64,000 bases of DNA. It comes from an uncultured Bacteroidales bacterium (GTDB taxonomy: Bacteria > Bacteroidota > Bacteroidia > Bacteroidales > UBA932). The stretch spans positions 19,560 to 83,559 of the forward strand of contig CAJODR010000015.1 in assembly GCA_905233275.1 (NCBI GenBank), written 5' to 3'. The notes beneath the pieces are model-generated. The model saw nothing but the letters and a program-made list of their open reading frames with translations. It searched no databases and was not told where the DNA came from. Both the position numbers and the translations under genes were made by a program. Positions 34,558 through 42,586 of the stretch are shown here, piece after piece; positions within the stretch are counted from its first letter, which is position 1, and every line of letters starts with the position of its first letter.

Positions 34558-35601
34558 GAAATTGAGCCCTGCCACTTTCTCGATTTCAGCCTCGGAGTAG
34601 CCTCTCCGGGCCATTTCATCAAATACAGCGGGTATCGCACTGCAATCCTCGACTCCCTCGGGTGGAACGAGAATTCCGTCGAAGTCCGAACCGATGCCGA
34701 CGGCATCAATTCCGCCGATCATGACGGCGTGGTCGATATGGTCGACAATCTCCTTTACGCCGGGGCGCGGAAGTGTCTTCAGGCGGTCCTGGGCATCCTG
34801 CCATGACTTGATTCCGGAAGGATTGAAAGGCTCTGCAATCCATTCAGCCTCAATTGCTTCCGCCCAGTCTTCGAGACCGGTGGCATCAGCCGCTTCGGCA
34901 TACTTGTCAGAAAGAAACCTGGGGTAAAAATTGATCTGAATGACTCCCCCCTTGTCCGCGAGGGCGCGAATCATTTCGTCCGTCATATTGCGCCTGTGCG
35001 AAGCCAGGGCTCGGCAGCATGAATGCGTTGAGACTATAGGAGCGGAAGAGCATTCGACGCAGTCCCAGAAGGTGGCATCGGAGAGGTGGGCGACGTCGAC
35101 TATCATGCCGAGGCGGTTCATCTCTGCGACGACTTCCCTGCCGAAAGGACTCAGGCCACCCCAGCGCCGGCCTTCTGCGGCACTGTCGCAAATGGCATTG
35201 TCGCCGTTGTGGGTCAAGGTGAGATAGCGTACTCCCTGCCGGAAGAACAGCCTCAGCAGGCTGATATCTTCCTGCAGTGGCAGTCCGTTTTCCATTCCCA
35301 AGAGGACGGAAATCAGGCCTCTGGAGCGATTGGTAGCAATCTCCGAGGGGCTCGTGGCCAGCGCGGCTACATTCGCGGAAGCGTCAAGGGAGTCGTGTAC
35401 CCTCGCGAGCATCCGGAGAGCCCTGACGGTGGCCTCGTCGGCGGTAATGGTATTCGGCGTGAACAGCGCGAAAAAGACCGCATCGACTCCCCCGCGTTTC
35501 AGTTTGGGGAAGTCGACGTGGGAGTAGGGATTGTCAAGTGCGATATCGCGCCCCCTCAGTAGCTGGGACGGTGTATCGCAGTGAGAATCAAGAATGAACA
35601 T
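34528..35601 (-). CDS. Membrane dipeptidase, M19 family
   Basis: 357 residues with no signal peptide. It has 'MFILDSHCDTPSQLL' (HxD metal ligands), 'LLGMENGLPLQED' (bridging Glu), 'VRYLTLTHNGDNAICDS', 'MIVDVAHLSDATFWDCV', 'IVSTHSCCRALASHRRNMTDEMIRALADKGGVIQINFYP' and 'IGGIDAVGIGSDFDGI'. These are the zinc-ligand and substrate motifs of renal-type dipeptidases (amidohydrolase fold). It cleaves dipeptides, possibly with D-residue tolerance. It shares one base (TAATG) with the GIN-domain gene upstream. Confidence 0.92.
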   Translation of the reverse strand: MFILDSHCDTPSQLLRGRDIALDNPYSHVDFPKLKRGGVDAVFFALFTPNTITADEATVRALRMLARVHDSLDASANVAALATSPSEIATNRSRGLISVLLGMENGLPLQEDISLLRLFFRQGVRYLTLTHNGDNAICDSAAEGRRWGGLSPFGREVVAEMNRLGMIVDVAHLSDATFWDCVECSSAPIVSTHSCCRALASHRRNMTDEMIRALADKGGVIQINFYPRFLSDKYAEAADATGLEDWAEAIEAEWIAEPFNPSGIKSWQDAQDRLKTLPRPGVKEIVDHIDHAVMIGGIDAVGIGSDFDGILVPPEGVEDCSAIPAVFDEMARRGYSEAEIEKVAGLNFLRVMTEVLK

Positions 35602-36497
35602 TATCTCTTCTGGACAGTCGCGGACTTGATGCCGACGATCTCGATGATGGGCTCGCCGCCGAAGTAGAGTGTGCCGCCGTTGAGCTCCATCTTAAGCCTG
35701 TCCTTGGAGCTGACGGAGACGGTGGAAGAATTGCTGAGATTCACGTCAGCGGTGCTGGTAGAAAGAGCGGAAGCATCTATGTTGGAGGAGTTTGCGCTCT
35801 TGACTTTCAGGCTGTTGGTGGATTCGCCGGAGACGACGACCTTGCAGGAATTCTCCGTGGATACGGTGGTCTCGTAGGTCTCGCCGACTGCGGAAATTGT
35901 CGAGGAATTCTTGCCGTTAAGATTCAGGCGGTCGCAGGAGAAGTTGACTTTGCTGCTGGATGAGCCGGCGGAGGAAAGTTTGATGTCGTCGGCGTCGGCG
36001 GTCAGGTTGAGCATTGCGTTCTTGGAGACGTTGGCAGTGACGGAAGAGCCCTGGAGCGAGAGGGTCTTGATCTGGCTCTTGCCGGAGAGGTTGAGACTCA
36101 TGCTTTCGCCTTCAAATACCTCTGTAGCAGTGAGTACTGCGTTGTCCTTAAGGGTAATGGACTTGAATGACGGTGCGCTGATCACCACGTTGAAAGTGGG
36201 TTTCGGAGCGTTTTTGCCCTTGTAGAGTTTGGTTACCTGTTTGGGGACTTTGGCGAGGGCGATGTAGAGGGTGCCTTCCTTTGCATAGCACTGGACATAG
36301 TCAAGGAACGGCTCGTCAATGGTGATGACCTCCTTGTAGTAGTCGGCGGGGACGAGCGTAACCTCGAAGTTTTCGCACACGTCAATGTTCTCGAAAGAAT
36401 GCTCCCTGACGATCTCTTTGAGCTGGGCGGAAGCCGTGGTAGCAGCGACTCCGAGGGCCACTGTAGCGATGATTGCTTTTAAGAAATTGGTTCTCAT
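35601..36497 (-). CDS. Secreted GIN/DUF2807-domain protein
   Basis: 298 residues with a signal peptide (..GVAATTASAQ). The N-terminal 'SFENIDVCENFEVTLVPADYYKEVITIDEPFLDYVQ' is followed by a long right-handed beta-helix of short turns ('LNLSGKSQIKTLSLQGSSVTANVSKNAML', 'SSAGSSSSKVNFSCDRLNLNGKNSSTISAVGE'), the pattern of DUF2807 (head GIN domain), a putative auto-transporter-like adhesin family of Bacteroidetes. The function is not settled. It follows the ABC-F gene by 11 bases. Confidence 0.82.
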   Translation of the reverse strand: MRTNFLKAIIATVALGVAATTASAQLKEIVREHSFENIDVCENFEVTLVPADYYKEVITIDEPFLDYVQCYAKEGTLYIALAKVPKQVTKLYKGKNAPKPTFNVVISAPSFKSITLKDNAVLTATEVFEGESMSLNLSGKSQIKTLSLQGSSVTANVSKNAMLNLTADADDIKLSSAGSSSSKVNFSCDRLNLNGKNSSTISAVGETYETTVSTENSCKVVVSGESTNSLKVKSANSSNIDASALSTSTADVNLSNSSTVSVSSKDRLKMELNGGTLYFGGEPIIEIVGIKSATVQKR

Positions 36498-36508
36498 AAG
36501 TTTTGGTA

Positions 36509-38428
36509 TTATATTGATTCAATTAAACTTTCCCATTCAGCTGTATACATTTCCTCTTCCCGTTTGGCTTCGAGGTAGGAGCGGGTCAGCTCCATTACGT
36601 CGTCCTTTTCCGTCGGGTTGGAGAGGATGGCTTCAATCCTTCGGAGCTCTTCCTCCTTCTCCCCTATCTTTTTCTCCAGGAAGTCGATCCGGTTGCGCTT
36701 CTTTTTCTCTTCCCGCGACACTGCTTTCCTTGCGGAGAATGCCTCCGAGGGCTGTTCTTTAGGCGCTGCAGCGGGCTTCCCGGGCTCCTTGAACCGGCGT
36801 TCGAGCTCGGAGAGCGTCTCGATTTTCCTCTTTTCGAGGAATCTCGTAATGCCGCCGAGATGCTCGCGGACCCGGCCGTCGCGGAACTCGTAAAGCTTGT
36901 CGACGAGGCCGTCCAGGAAATCCCGGTCGTGCGAAACAACAACCACCGTGCCATCGAAGGCCTTAAGCGCCTGTTTCAGAATATCTTTCGATCGGATATC
37001 CATGTGATTGGTCGGTTCGTCCAGAGCGAGGAAGTTGTGCGACGAGAGCATTAGCTTGGCCATGCCGAGGCGGGCCCTTTCGCCGCCGCTGAGGACAGAC
37101 ACCCTCTTGTCTATGTCATCCCCTTTGAAGAGGAATGCCGCAAGGATGTCCCGGAGCGACTGCCTGACCTCGCCGACCGCTGCCCTGTCAAGGGTGGAAA
37201 ACACCGTTTCACGCTGATCCAGGACTTCTTCCTGATTCTGCGCGAAGTAGCCGATGCTGACATTATGGCCAATCCGGGCCTCGCCTCCGAGGGGCTGAAG
37301 TTCGCCGGTGATAATTCTCATGAGGGTGGTCTTGCCTTCGCCGTTTCGGCCGACCAGTGCCACCTTCTCTCCCCTCTTTATCTCTATTTCGGCATCGCTG
37401 AATACCGTTTTTTGCGGATATCCCGCCGTAAGGTCTGTCGCTTTGAAAACAACGTCTCCGCTCCTTGCAGCCGGCGGAAATCTCAGGCTAAGCGCAGAAT
37501 TGTCCTCGTCCTCAATCTCAATGCGGTCGAGCTTTTCGAGCGCCTTGATGCGCGACTGGACCTGGTTGGATTTGGTAGGCTTGTAGCGGAATCGGTTGAT
37601 GAAATCCTCGGTCTTTTCTATCATCCTCTGCTGGTTGGCGAATGCCGCCGTCTGCTGGGCCATCCGTTCAGCCCTCAAGGCCACGTACTTGCTGTACGGC
37701 ACCTTGTAGTCGTGGATATGACCGAGCATGATTTCAACCGTCCGTGTCGTCACGTTGTCGAGGAATTTGCGGTCGTGGGACACCAGGAGGACGCTGCCGC
37801 GGAATTTCTTCAGATAGTCCTCGAACCATTCGATGGATTCGATGTCGAGGTGGTTGGTGGGCTCGTCGAGGAGGAGGACGTCGGGATTCTTCAGGAGAAT
37901 CTTGGCGAGCTCGATGCGCATGTTCCAGCCCTGGCTGAAGGTCTCGGTAGGGCGGTCGAAGTCTTCTTCGCGGAAGCCGAGGCCGTAGAGGGTCTTTTCG
38001 GCGCGGACACGGTGCGATTCGCCTCCTTCAAGGGCCAGGCGGTCGTTAAGGGCGGTCAGGTGGTCGATCAGGGCGGCGTAGGCTGGCGATTCGTAGTCAG
38101 TGCGGTCCAAGAGGGCGGCATTGGTCTTCTCCAGGTCAGCCTCCAGGTCCTTGACATAGTCGAATACGGTCATCGTCTCGTCAATCACGGTCCGGCCCCG
38201 GTGATGCTCCATTATCTGTGGGAGATAGCCGATGCTGATACCGGAGGGCTTGTCGATGGTGCCTGATGTGGGGGCCTGTTCGCCTGTGATCAGCTTCATG
38301 AGGGTGGACTTCCCTGCCCCGTTCTTGCCGACGAGCCCTATCTTGTCAGATTCGCTGATGTGGAAACTGACACCATCCAGGAGCGTGAAAGCGCCGAACG
38401 AGACGGTTATGTTGCCTAGGCTGATCAT
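36509..38428 (-). CDS. ABC-F family ATP-binding protein
   Basis: 639 residues from ATG 38428 (MISLGNITVSFGAFTLLDG); the frame extends 13 codons further upstream but those overlap tatC. Two ABC modules without membrane segments: Walker A 'GLVGKNGAGKSTLMK' and 'ALVGRNGEGKTTLMR', signatures 'TFSQGWNMRIELAKILL' and 'VLSGGERARLGMAKLML', and Walker B 'VLLLDEPTNHLD' and 'FLALDEPTNHMD'. The linker about 240-320 is the ABC-F P-site-tRNA interaction region, and a Lys/Glu-rich coiled-coil tail follows (about 540-639). It probably acts on the ribosome in the manner of EttA/Uup. Antibiotic protection cannot be judged from sequence. Overlaps tatC by 4 bases. Confidence 0.88.
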   Translation of the reverse strand: MISLGNITVSFGAFTLLDGVSFHISESDKIGLVGKNGAGKSTLMKLITGEQAPTSGTIDKPSGISIGYLPQIMEHHRGRTVIDETMTVFDYVKDLEADLEKTNAALLDRTDYESPAYAALIDHLTALNDRLALEGGESHRVRAEKTLYGLGFREEDFDRPTETFSQGWNMRIELAKILLKNPDVLLLDEPTNHLDIESIEWFEDYLKKFRGSVLLVSHDRKFLDNVTTRTVEIMLGHIHDYKVPYSKYVALRAERMAQQTAAFANQQRMIEKTEDFINRFRYKPTKSNQVQSRIKALEKLDRIEIEDEDNSALSLRFPPAARSGDVVFKATDLTAGYPQKTVFSDAEIEIKRGEKVALVGRNGEGKTTLMRIITGELQPLGGEARIGHNVSIGYFAQNQEEVLDQRETVFSTLDRAAVGEVRQSLRDILAAFLFKGDDIDKRVSVLSGGERARLGMAKLMLSSHNFLALDEPTNHMDIRSKDILKQALKAFDGTVVVVSHDRDFLDGLVDKLYEFRDGRVREHLGGITRFLEKRKIETLSELERRFKEPGKPAAAPKEQPSEAFSARKAVSREEKKKRNRIDFLEKKIGEKEEELRRIEAILSNPTEKDDVMELTRSYLEAKREEEMYTAEWESLIESI

Positions 38429-39165
38429 TTCCTGCAGAGAAGGATTGAGAGCTCCCAGAGGAGCCATAGAGGGATTGCTGCGACAATCATCGACAGCGGA
38501 TCAGCCGGTGTGACTATGGCCGCGACGATGAGGATGCCGATGAAAGCGTGCTTGCGGTAGCGCTTGAGGAGGTCCCGGTGAATGACGCCGAGTGCCGACA
38601 GCAGCACTACCAGCATGGGGAATTCGAACACCAGGCCGAACAGTAGCACGGTCGAGGACAGCAGCGAGATATACGAATTGAGCGTGATGGTATTCTCAAC
38701 CAGGTCGCTCACCGAATAATTCAGGAAAAACTGCAGGGCCAGCGGTACAATAAGGATGAAGCCGACCGCTATGCCAACGTAAAACAGCACTCCGCCGCCG
38801 AGAAAGGCCTTCCTGCAGGCCTTCTTTTCATTCACGTAGAATGCCGGAGCGACGAATTTCCATATTTCATATAATATGTACGGCACCGATGCAATGAGCC
38901 CGAGGCCGAATGCCATCTTGAGATGAACGAAAAACTGAGCCGTCACGTTGACATTGACGAGTTTCATCTCAAGCGGAATTCCGAGGGCGCGGTACAGGAA
39001 AAAGTCGCTCCTTGTTGGGAGGAATATGATTTTGTCAAATATGAATGACTTGAAGCAGAATGCGACTGTCGACAGGACAAGCACCGCAAGGGCTGAACGG
39101 ACGAGGGTGCCCCTCAGCTCTTCCAGATGGTCCCAGAAGGACATTTCGCTCTCTGCGCGGGTCAC
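38425..39165 (-). CDS. tatC: Twin-arginine translocase subunit TatC
   Basis: 246 residues, six membrane helices. The hallmark N-terminus is 'MSFWDHLEELRGTLVRSALAVLVL', with the conserved Phe/Glu loop; others are 'FFVHLKMAFGLGLIASVPYILYEIWKFVAPAFYVNEKK' and 'FGLVFEFPMLVVLLSALGVI'. With TatA (next gene) it forms the receptor of the Tat pathway that exports folded proteins. It overlaps tatA by 4 bases. No TatB-like gene is adjacent; Bacteroidetes usually manage with TatA and TatC. Confidence 0.95.
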   Translation of the reverse strand: MTRAESEMSFWDHLEELRGTLVRSALAVLVLSTVAFCFKSFIFDKIIFLPTRSDFFLYRALGIPLEMKLVNVNVTAQFFVHLKMAFGLGLIASVPYILYEIWKFVAPAFYVNEKKACRKAFLGGGVLFYVGIAVGFILIVPLALQFFLNYSVSDLVENTITLNSYISLLSSTVLLFGLVFEFPMLVVLLSALGVIHRDLLKRYRKHAFIGILIVAAIVTPADPLSMIVAAIPLWLLWELSILLCRK

Positions 39166-39377
39166 TTTGCAGTCTCGTCGCCGGTCTTTTTCTCTTCGGT
39201 GGTGGAGGAGACTTCCTTCTGGACGTCGTTCATTCCTTCCTTGAAGCTCTTGACGCCTTTGCCGAGTCCTTTCATGAACTCGGGAATCTTGTTGGCTCCG
39301 AACAGGATGAGTATGGCCAGGACGATAATGACAATCTGCCAGGGGCCGATAACTCCGAGGGGATAAATGGCAATCAT
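39162..39377 (-). CDS. tatA: Twin-arginine translocase subunit TatA
   Basis: 71 residues. One hydrophobic helix with 'GPWQIVIIVLAILILFGANKIPEFMKGLGKGVKSFKEGM', the canonical TatA/E motif with 'FG..KiPe..kglGkgvk.FK', and a charged tail ('EEKKTGDETAK'). It forms the oligomeric pore of the Tat pathway. It sits between the thioesterase gene (1-base gap) and tatC (4-base overlap), so it is part of the same transcript. Confidence 0.95.
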   Translation of the reverse strand: MIAIYPLGVIGPWQIVIIVLAILILFGANKIPEFMKGLGKGVKSFKEGMNDVQKEVSSTTEEKKTGDETAK

Positions 39378-39378
39378 T

Positions 39379-39792
39379 TTATCTGTCGTTTAAGCGGTTT
39401 TCGATCAGGGAGGCCAGTTTGGCGGGACAGCGGACAGGCCTGAATGTCTTGCTGTCGATGAATCCGAGAACGGTTTCGCCGTCTGCGCATACGACGCCGT
39501 CCTGATTGAGGACTGCCTGGCGGACGACGAGTTTGGCCATGGGGACTGAGTCTATCATCGCGACCGCAGTCAAGGTGTCCCCCATCCTGGCGGGATGATG
39601 GAACTTGCACTTGACGCTGACGATCGGGATCATCACTCCTTCCCTTTCGCACTGTTCGATCGGGAATCCGCCGTCCGCCATCATGGCGTTTCGCGCTATT
39701 TCGAAATAGCGGATATAGTTGGAGTGATGCACGACGGCCATCTGGTCGGTCTCGTAGTACCTCACGGGGAAAGATGTCTCGAAATACATCAT
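39379..39792 (-). CDS. Acyl-CoA thioesterase, hot-dog fold (YbgC/FadM-like)
   Basis: 137 residues. 'FPVRYYETDQMAVVHHSNYIRYFEIARNAMM' carries the catalytic Asp of the 4-hydroxybenzoyl-CoA thioesterase type (YxxTDQxGVVxHxNY), then 'VSVKCKFHHPARMGDTLTAVA' and 'QAVLNQDGVVCADGETVLGFID'. It hydrolyses acyl-CoA or acyl-ACP thioesters in the cytosol; the chain-length preference is unknown. It lies after valS with a 45-base gap that holds a short inverted repeat (39802-39819), and just upstream of tatA. Confidence 0.87.
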   Translation of the reverse strand: MMYFETSFPVRYYETDQMAVVHHSNYIRYFEIARNAMMADGGFPIEQCEREGVMIPIVSVKCKFHHPARMGDTLTAVAMIDSVPMAKLVVRQAVLNQDGVVCADGETVLGFIDSKTFRPVRCPAKLASLIENRLNDR

Positions 39793-39801
39793 AATTATGG
39801 G

Positions 39802-39819
39802 CTTAACAAAAATGTTAAG
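39802..39819. repeat. Short inverted repeat between valS and the thioesterase gene
   Basis: CTTAACA (39802-39808) and TGTTAAG (39813-39819) are perfect inverted 7-mers around AAAA. It lies 10 bases upstream of the thioesterase ATG and 18 bases after the valS stop. It could be a weak terminator or a repressor site; no T-run follows on the minus strand. Confidence 0.35.
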
Positions 39820-39837
39820 TAGTTTAACTTAATTGTT

Positions 39838-42501
39838 TTATTGGCTCTTTTTCAGAGATTTGAGCAAATTTTCCAGGGTTTCGATACGGGAGAGGGCATC
39901 AGCCTCTTTTTTGCGCTCATTTTCGACCACGGCGGGCTTTGCGTTGGCGACGAACTTCTCATTTGCGAGCTTGGCGCGTACGCTGCGGAGGAAATTCTGC
40001 TGATACTCGAGGTCTTTCTCGGCCTTGGCGATTTCTTCTTCGACATTGATGAGTCCGCCGAGGGGAACGAACATCCTGACGGTGCCGACGAGGAAGGAAA
40101 CGCCCTCGCCTTCTTCCTGATTTCCGAAGATGACTTCGCTGACGTTGGCAAGCTTCCTGATGACTGATGCCATCTCGGGAAGGAGACCTTCTCCGACGAT
40201 GAGACGAAGGGGCTCTTTCGGGGAGATATTCTTTTCGTTCCTGATGGAGCGGACGGTGTTGACCGCTTCAAGGGCGATGGAGAACTGGGCGAGGAATGAT
40301 TCGTCAATAACGCCAGCTTTGGGTGTCGGTGCGTAAAGGATGGTCTCCTTCTCTCCCCTGCTGCGGAGGTCCTGCCAGAGCTCTTCGGTGATGAATGGCA
40401 TGATGGGATGGATCATCCTCAGGAGGGCGTCGAAGAATTCGGCAGTAGCCTCTGCCGTCGCCTTGTCGATGGGCTCCTGAACGCCGTCCTTGAAGCCGGG
40501 TTTGATGGCTTCGAGGTAGAATGCGCAGAAGTCGTCCCAGAAGAGACGGTAAGTAGTCATGAGAGCATCAGAGATGCGGAATTTGCTGTAATGATCCTCG
40601 ACCGCAGTGATGGCCTGGCTTAGACGGTTGCCAAACCATTTGATTGCAACTGCCGATGCTTCAGGTTGTTTGGCCGAGTCATCTACAGTAAAGCCTTTGA
40701 TAAGACGATAGGAGTTCCATATCTTGTTGCAGAAGTTGCGGCCCTGCTCTATCATGCTCTCATCGTAGAGGATATCGTTGCCTGCAGAGGAGCAGAGGAG
40801 CATTCCTATGCGGACGGAGTCGGCGCCGTATTCCTTGATGAGTTTGAGGGGATCCGGCGAATTGCCGAGTGTCTTTGACATCTTGCGACCGAGCTTGTCA
40901 CGAACGATGCCGGTGAAATAGACGTTGGCGAATGGCTCCCTGCCCATGAATTCTTCGCCGGCCATGATCATTCTGGCTACCCAGAAGAAGATGATGTCAG
41001 GACCGGTCACGAGGTCGCTTGTCGGATAGTAATAGGCGAGGTCGGCGTTGGGCTTGTGGTCCGGATGGCCGGGCATTTCGGGATCGAAAACCGAGATGGG
41101 CCAGAGCCAGGAAGAGAACCAGGTGTCGAGCACATCCTCGTCCTGGTGAAGGTCTTCGGCGCTCACGGAAGGATTGATGGCCCTGGCGGCCTCAAGTGCC
41201 GCTTTTTCATCCTGCTCGACAACGAATGTGCCGTCGGGAAGATACCATGCCGGGATGCGCTGGCCCCACCAGAGCTGGCGGGAGATGCACCAGTCGTGTA
41301 CATTCTCCATCCAGTGACGGTAGGTGTTGATATAGCGGTCGGGAATGAACTTGGTACGGCCGCTGAGCACGGTATCGAGTGCTGTTGAAGCGAGGCGGTC
41401 CATCTTAAGGAACCACTGGGAGGAGAGTTTTGGCTCGATAACGGCGTTGGTACGCTCGGAATAGCCAACAGGCGAGGTATAGTCCTCGACCTTCAGGAGA
41501 TTGCCGCTCTCTTCGAGCATTCCGACAATCTTTTTACGAGCGACAAAGCGGTCCTCGCCGATGAGAATTTCGGCTTTTTCATTGAGGCAGCCGTTGTCGT
41601 CGATGATTTCCAGGACGGGAAGATTGTGCCTGAGGCCGATTTCGTAGTCGTGTACGTCGTGGGCGGGGGTTACCTTGAGGCAGCCGGTACCGAAGTCCAT
41701 TTCGACGTAGTCGTCTTCGATGACGGGAATCTCGCGGTTGATCAGTGGAATGAGCACTTTCTTGCCTTTCAGCCAGAAGTGGCGTTCGTCCTTGGGATTG
41801 ACGCAGATTGCAGCGTCGGCCATGATAGTCTCCGGGCGGGTAGTGGCGATCACGAGATACTGGTCTGTGGGGTTGCCCTTACCGTCAGAGATATAGTATT
41901 TCAGGTGGTAGAAATGGCTCTGGGTGTCCTTGTGGACCACTTCGTCGTCGCTGACGGCAGTATGGGCCACGGGGTCCCAGTTGACCATCCTGACGCCCTT
42001 GTAGATCCATCCTTTCTTGTAGAAATAGACGAATGTATTGATGACGGCCTGGCTCAATTCAGGCTCCATGGTGAAGCGGGTACGGTCCCAGTCGCAGGAG
42101 GCGCCGAGTTTGCGGAGCTGCTCGAGAATAATGCCGCCGTGCTCCTCCTTCCACGCCCAGGCGTGCTTCAGGAATTCCTCTCGGCCGATATCCTCCTTCC
42201 GGATGCCCTGCTCCTTGAGCCTGGCAACCACTTTGCTCTCTGTAGCAATGGAGGCATGGTCAGTGCCGGGTACCCAGCAGGCGTTCTTGCCGTCCATCCT
42301 GGCTTTGCGGATAAGAACGTCATTGAGCGTATTGTTCAGCACATGTCCCATGTGCAGGATTCCAGTCACGTTCGGCGGCGGAATCACGATCGTATAAGGC
42401 TCTCTCTCATCCGGTTCCGAATGGAAAAACTTATTCTCCATCCACCACCGGTACCATTTCTCCTCGACCACCGAGGGATTGTACTTAGCACCTAATTCCA
42501 T
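39838..42501 (-). CDS. valS: Valyl-tRNA synthetase
   Basis: 887 residues. Class I signatures: '[29 protein letters not shown]' (HIGH-type HMGH) and '[16 protein letters not shown]' (KMSKS-type). The editing domain (about 190-340) contains '[15 protein letters not shown]' and '[16 protein letters not shown]'. The anticodon-binding domain follows from about 595, and a C-terminal coiled coil ('[27 protein letters not shown]') closes the protein, as in other ValRS. The promoter is at 42555-42562. Confidence 0.96.
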   Translation of the reverse strand: MELGAKYNPSVVEEKWYRWWMENKFFHSEPDEREPYTIVIPPPNVTGILHMGHVLNNTLNDVLIRKARMDGKNACWVPGTDHASIATESKVVARLKEQGIRKEDIGREEFLKHAWAWKEEHGGIILEQLRKLGASCDWDRTRFTMEPELSQAVINTFVYFYKKGWIYKGVRMVNWDPVAHTAVSDDEVVHKDTQSHFYHLKYYISDGKGNPTDQYLVIATTRPETIMADAAICVNPKDERHFWLKGKKVLIPLINREIPVIEDDYVEMDFGTGCLKVTPAHDVHDYEIGLRHNLPVLEIIDDNGCLNEKAEILIGEDRFVARKKIVGMLEESGNLLKVEDYTSPVGYSERTNAVIEPKLSSQWFLKMDRLASTALDTVLSGRTKFIPDRYINTYRHWMENVHDWCISRQLWWGQRIPAWYLPDGTFVVEQDEKAALEAARAINPSVSAEDLHQDEDVLDTWFSSWLWPISVFDPEMPGHPDHKPNADLAYYYPTSDLVTGPDIIFFWVARMIMAGEEFMGREPFANVYFTGIVRDKLGRKMSKTLGNSPDPLKLIKEYGADSVRIGMLLCSSAGNDILYDESMIEQGRNFCNKIWNSYRLIKGFTVDDSAKQPEASAVAIKWFGNRLSQAITAVEDHYSKFRISDALMTTYRLFWDDFCAFYLEAIKPGFKDGVQEPIDKATAEATAEFFDALLRMIHPIMPFITEELWQDLRSRGEKETILYAPTPKAGVIDESFLAQFSIALEAVNTVRSIRNEKNISPKEPLRLIVGEGLLPEMASVIRKLANVSEVIFGNQEEGEGVSFLVGTVRMFVPLGGLINVEEEIAKAEKDLEYQQNFLRSVRAKLANEKFVANAKPAVVENERKKEADALSRIETLENLLKSLKKSQ

Positions 42502-42530
42502 GATATGCTTGCTTCAAATAAATCAACAAA

Positions 42531-42553
42531 AGGATGCCGCACTCCGGCATCCT
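42531..42553 (-). terminator. Hairpin, probable terminator of the kinase operon
   Basis: AGGATGCCG (42531-42539) pairs with CGGCATCCT (42545-42553), loop of 5. In the minus direction TTTTGTTG follows the stem, after the stop of the kinase gene at 42587. It also lies within the presumed leader of valS. Confidence 0.55.
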
Positions 42554-42554
42554 A

Positions 42555-42562
42555 CAAATATA
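42555..42562 (-). promoter_or_regulatory. Bacteroidetes -7 promoter element for valS
   Basis: Minus strand TATATTTG, 54 bases before the ATG 42501. Transcription would begin inside the hairpin at 42531-42553. Confidence 0.55.
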
Positions 42563-42586
42563 CAATTTTTTCCGCAAAATCACCAA

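Noticed and set aside
36509..38428. Antibiotic-resistance ABC-F protein
   Set aside because: Sequence shows a general ABC-F ATPase in a housekeeping run (tatA/tatC); no basis to claim ribosome protection against a drug.
42531..42553. T-box or attenuator controlling valS
   Set aside because: The hairpin is in the leader, but no T-box core or leader peptide is visible; it is better explained as the terminator of the upstream kinase operon.
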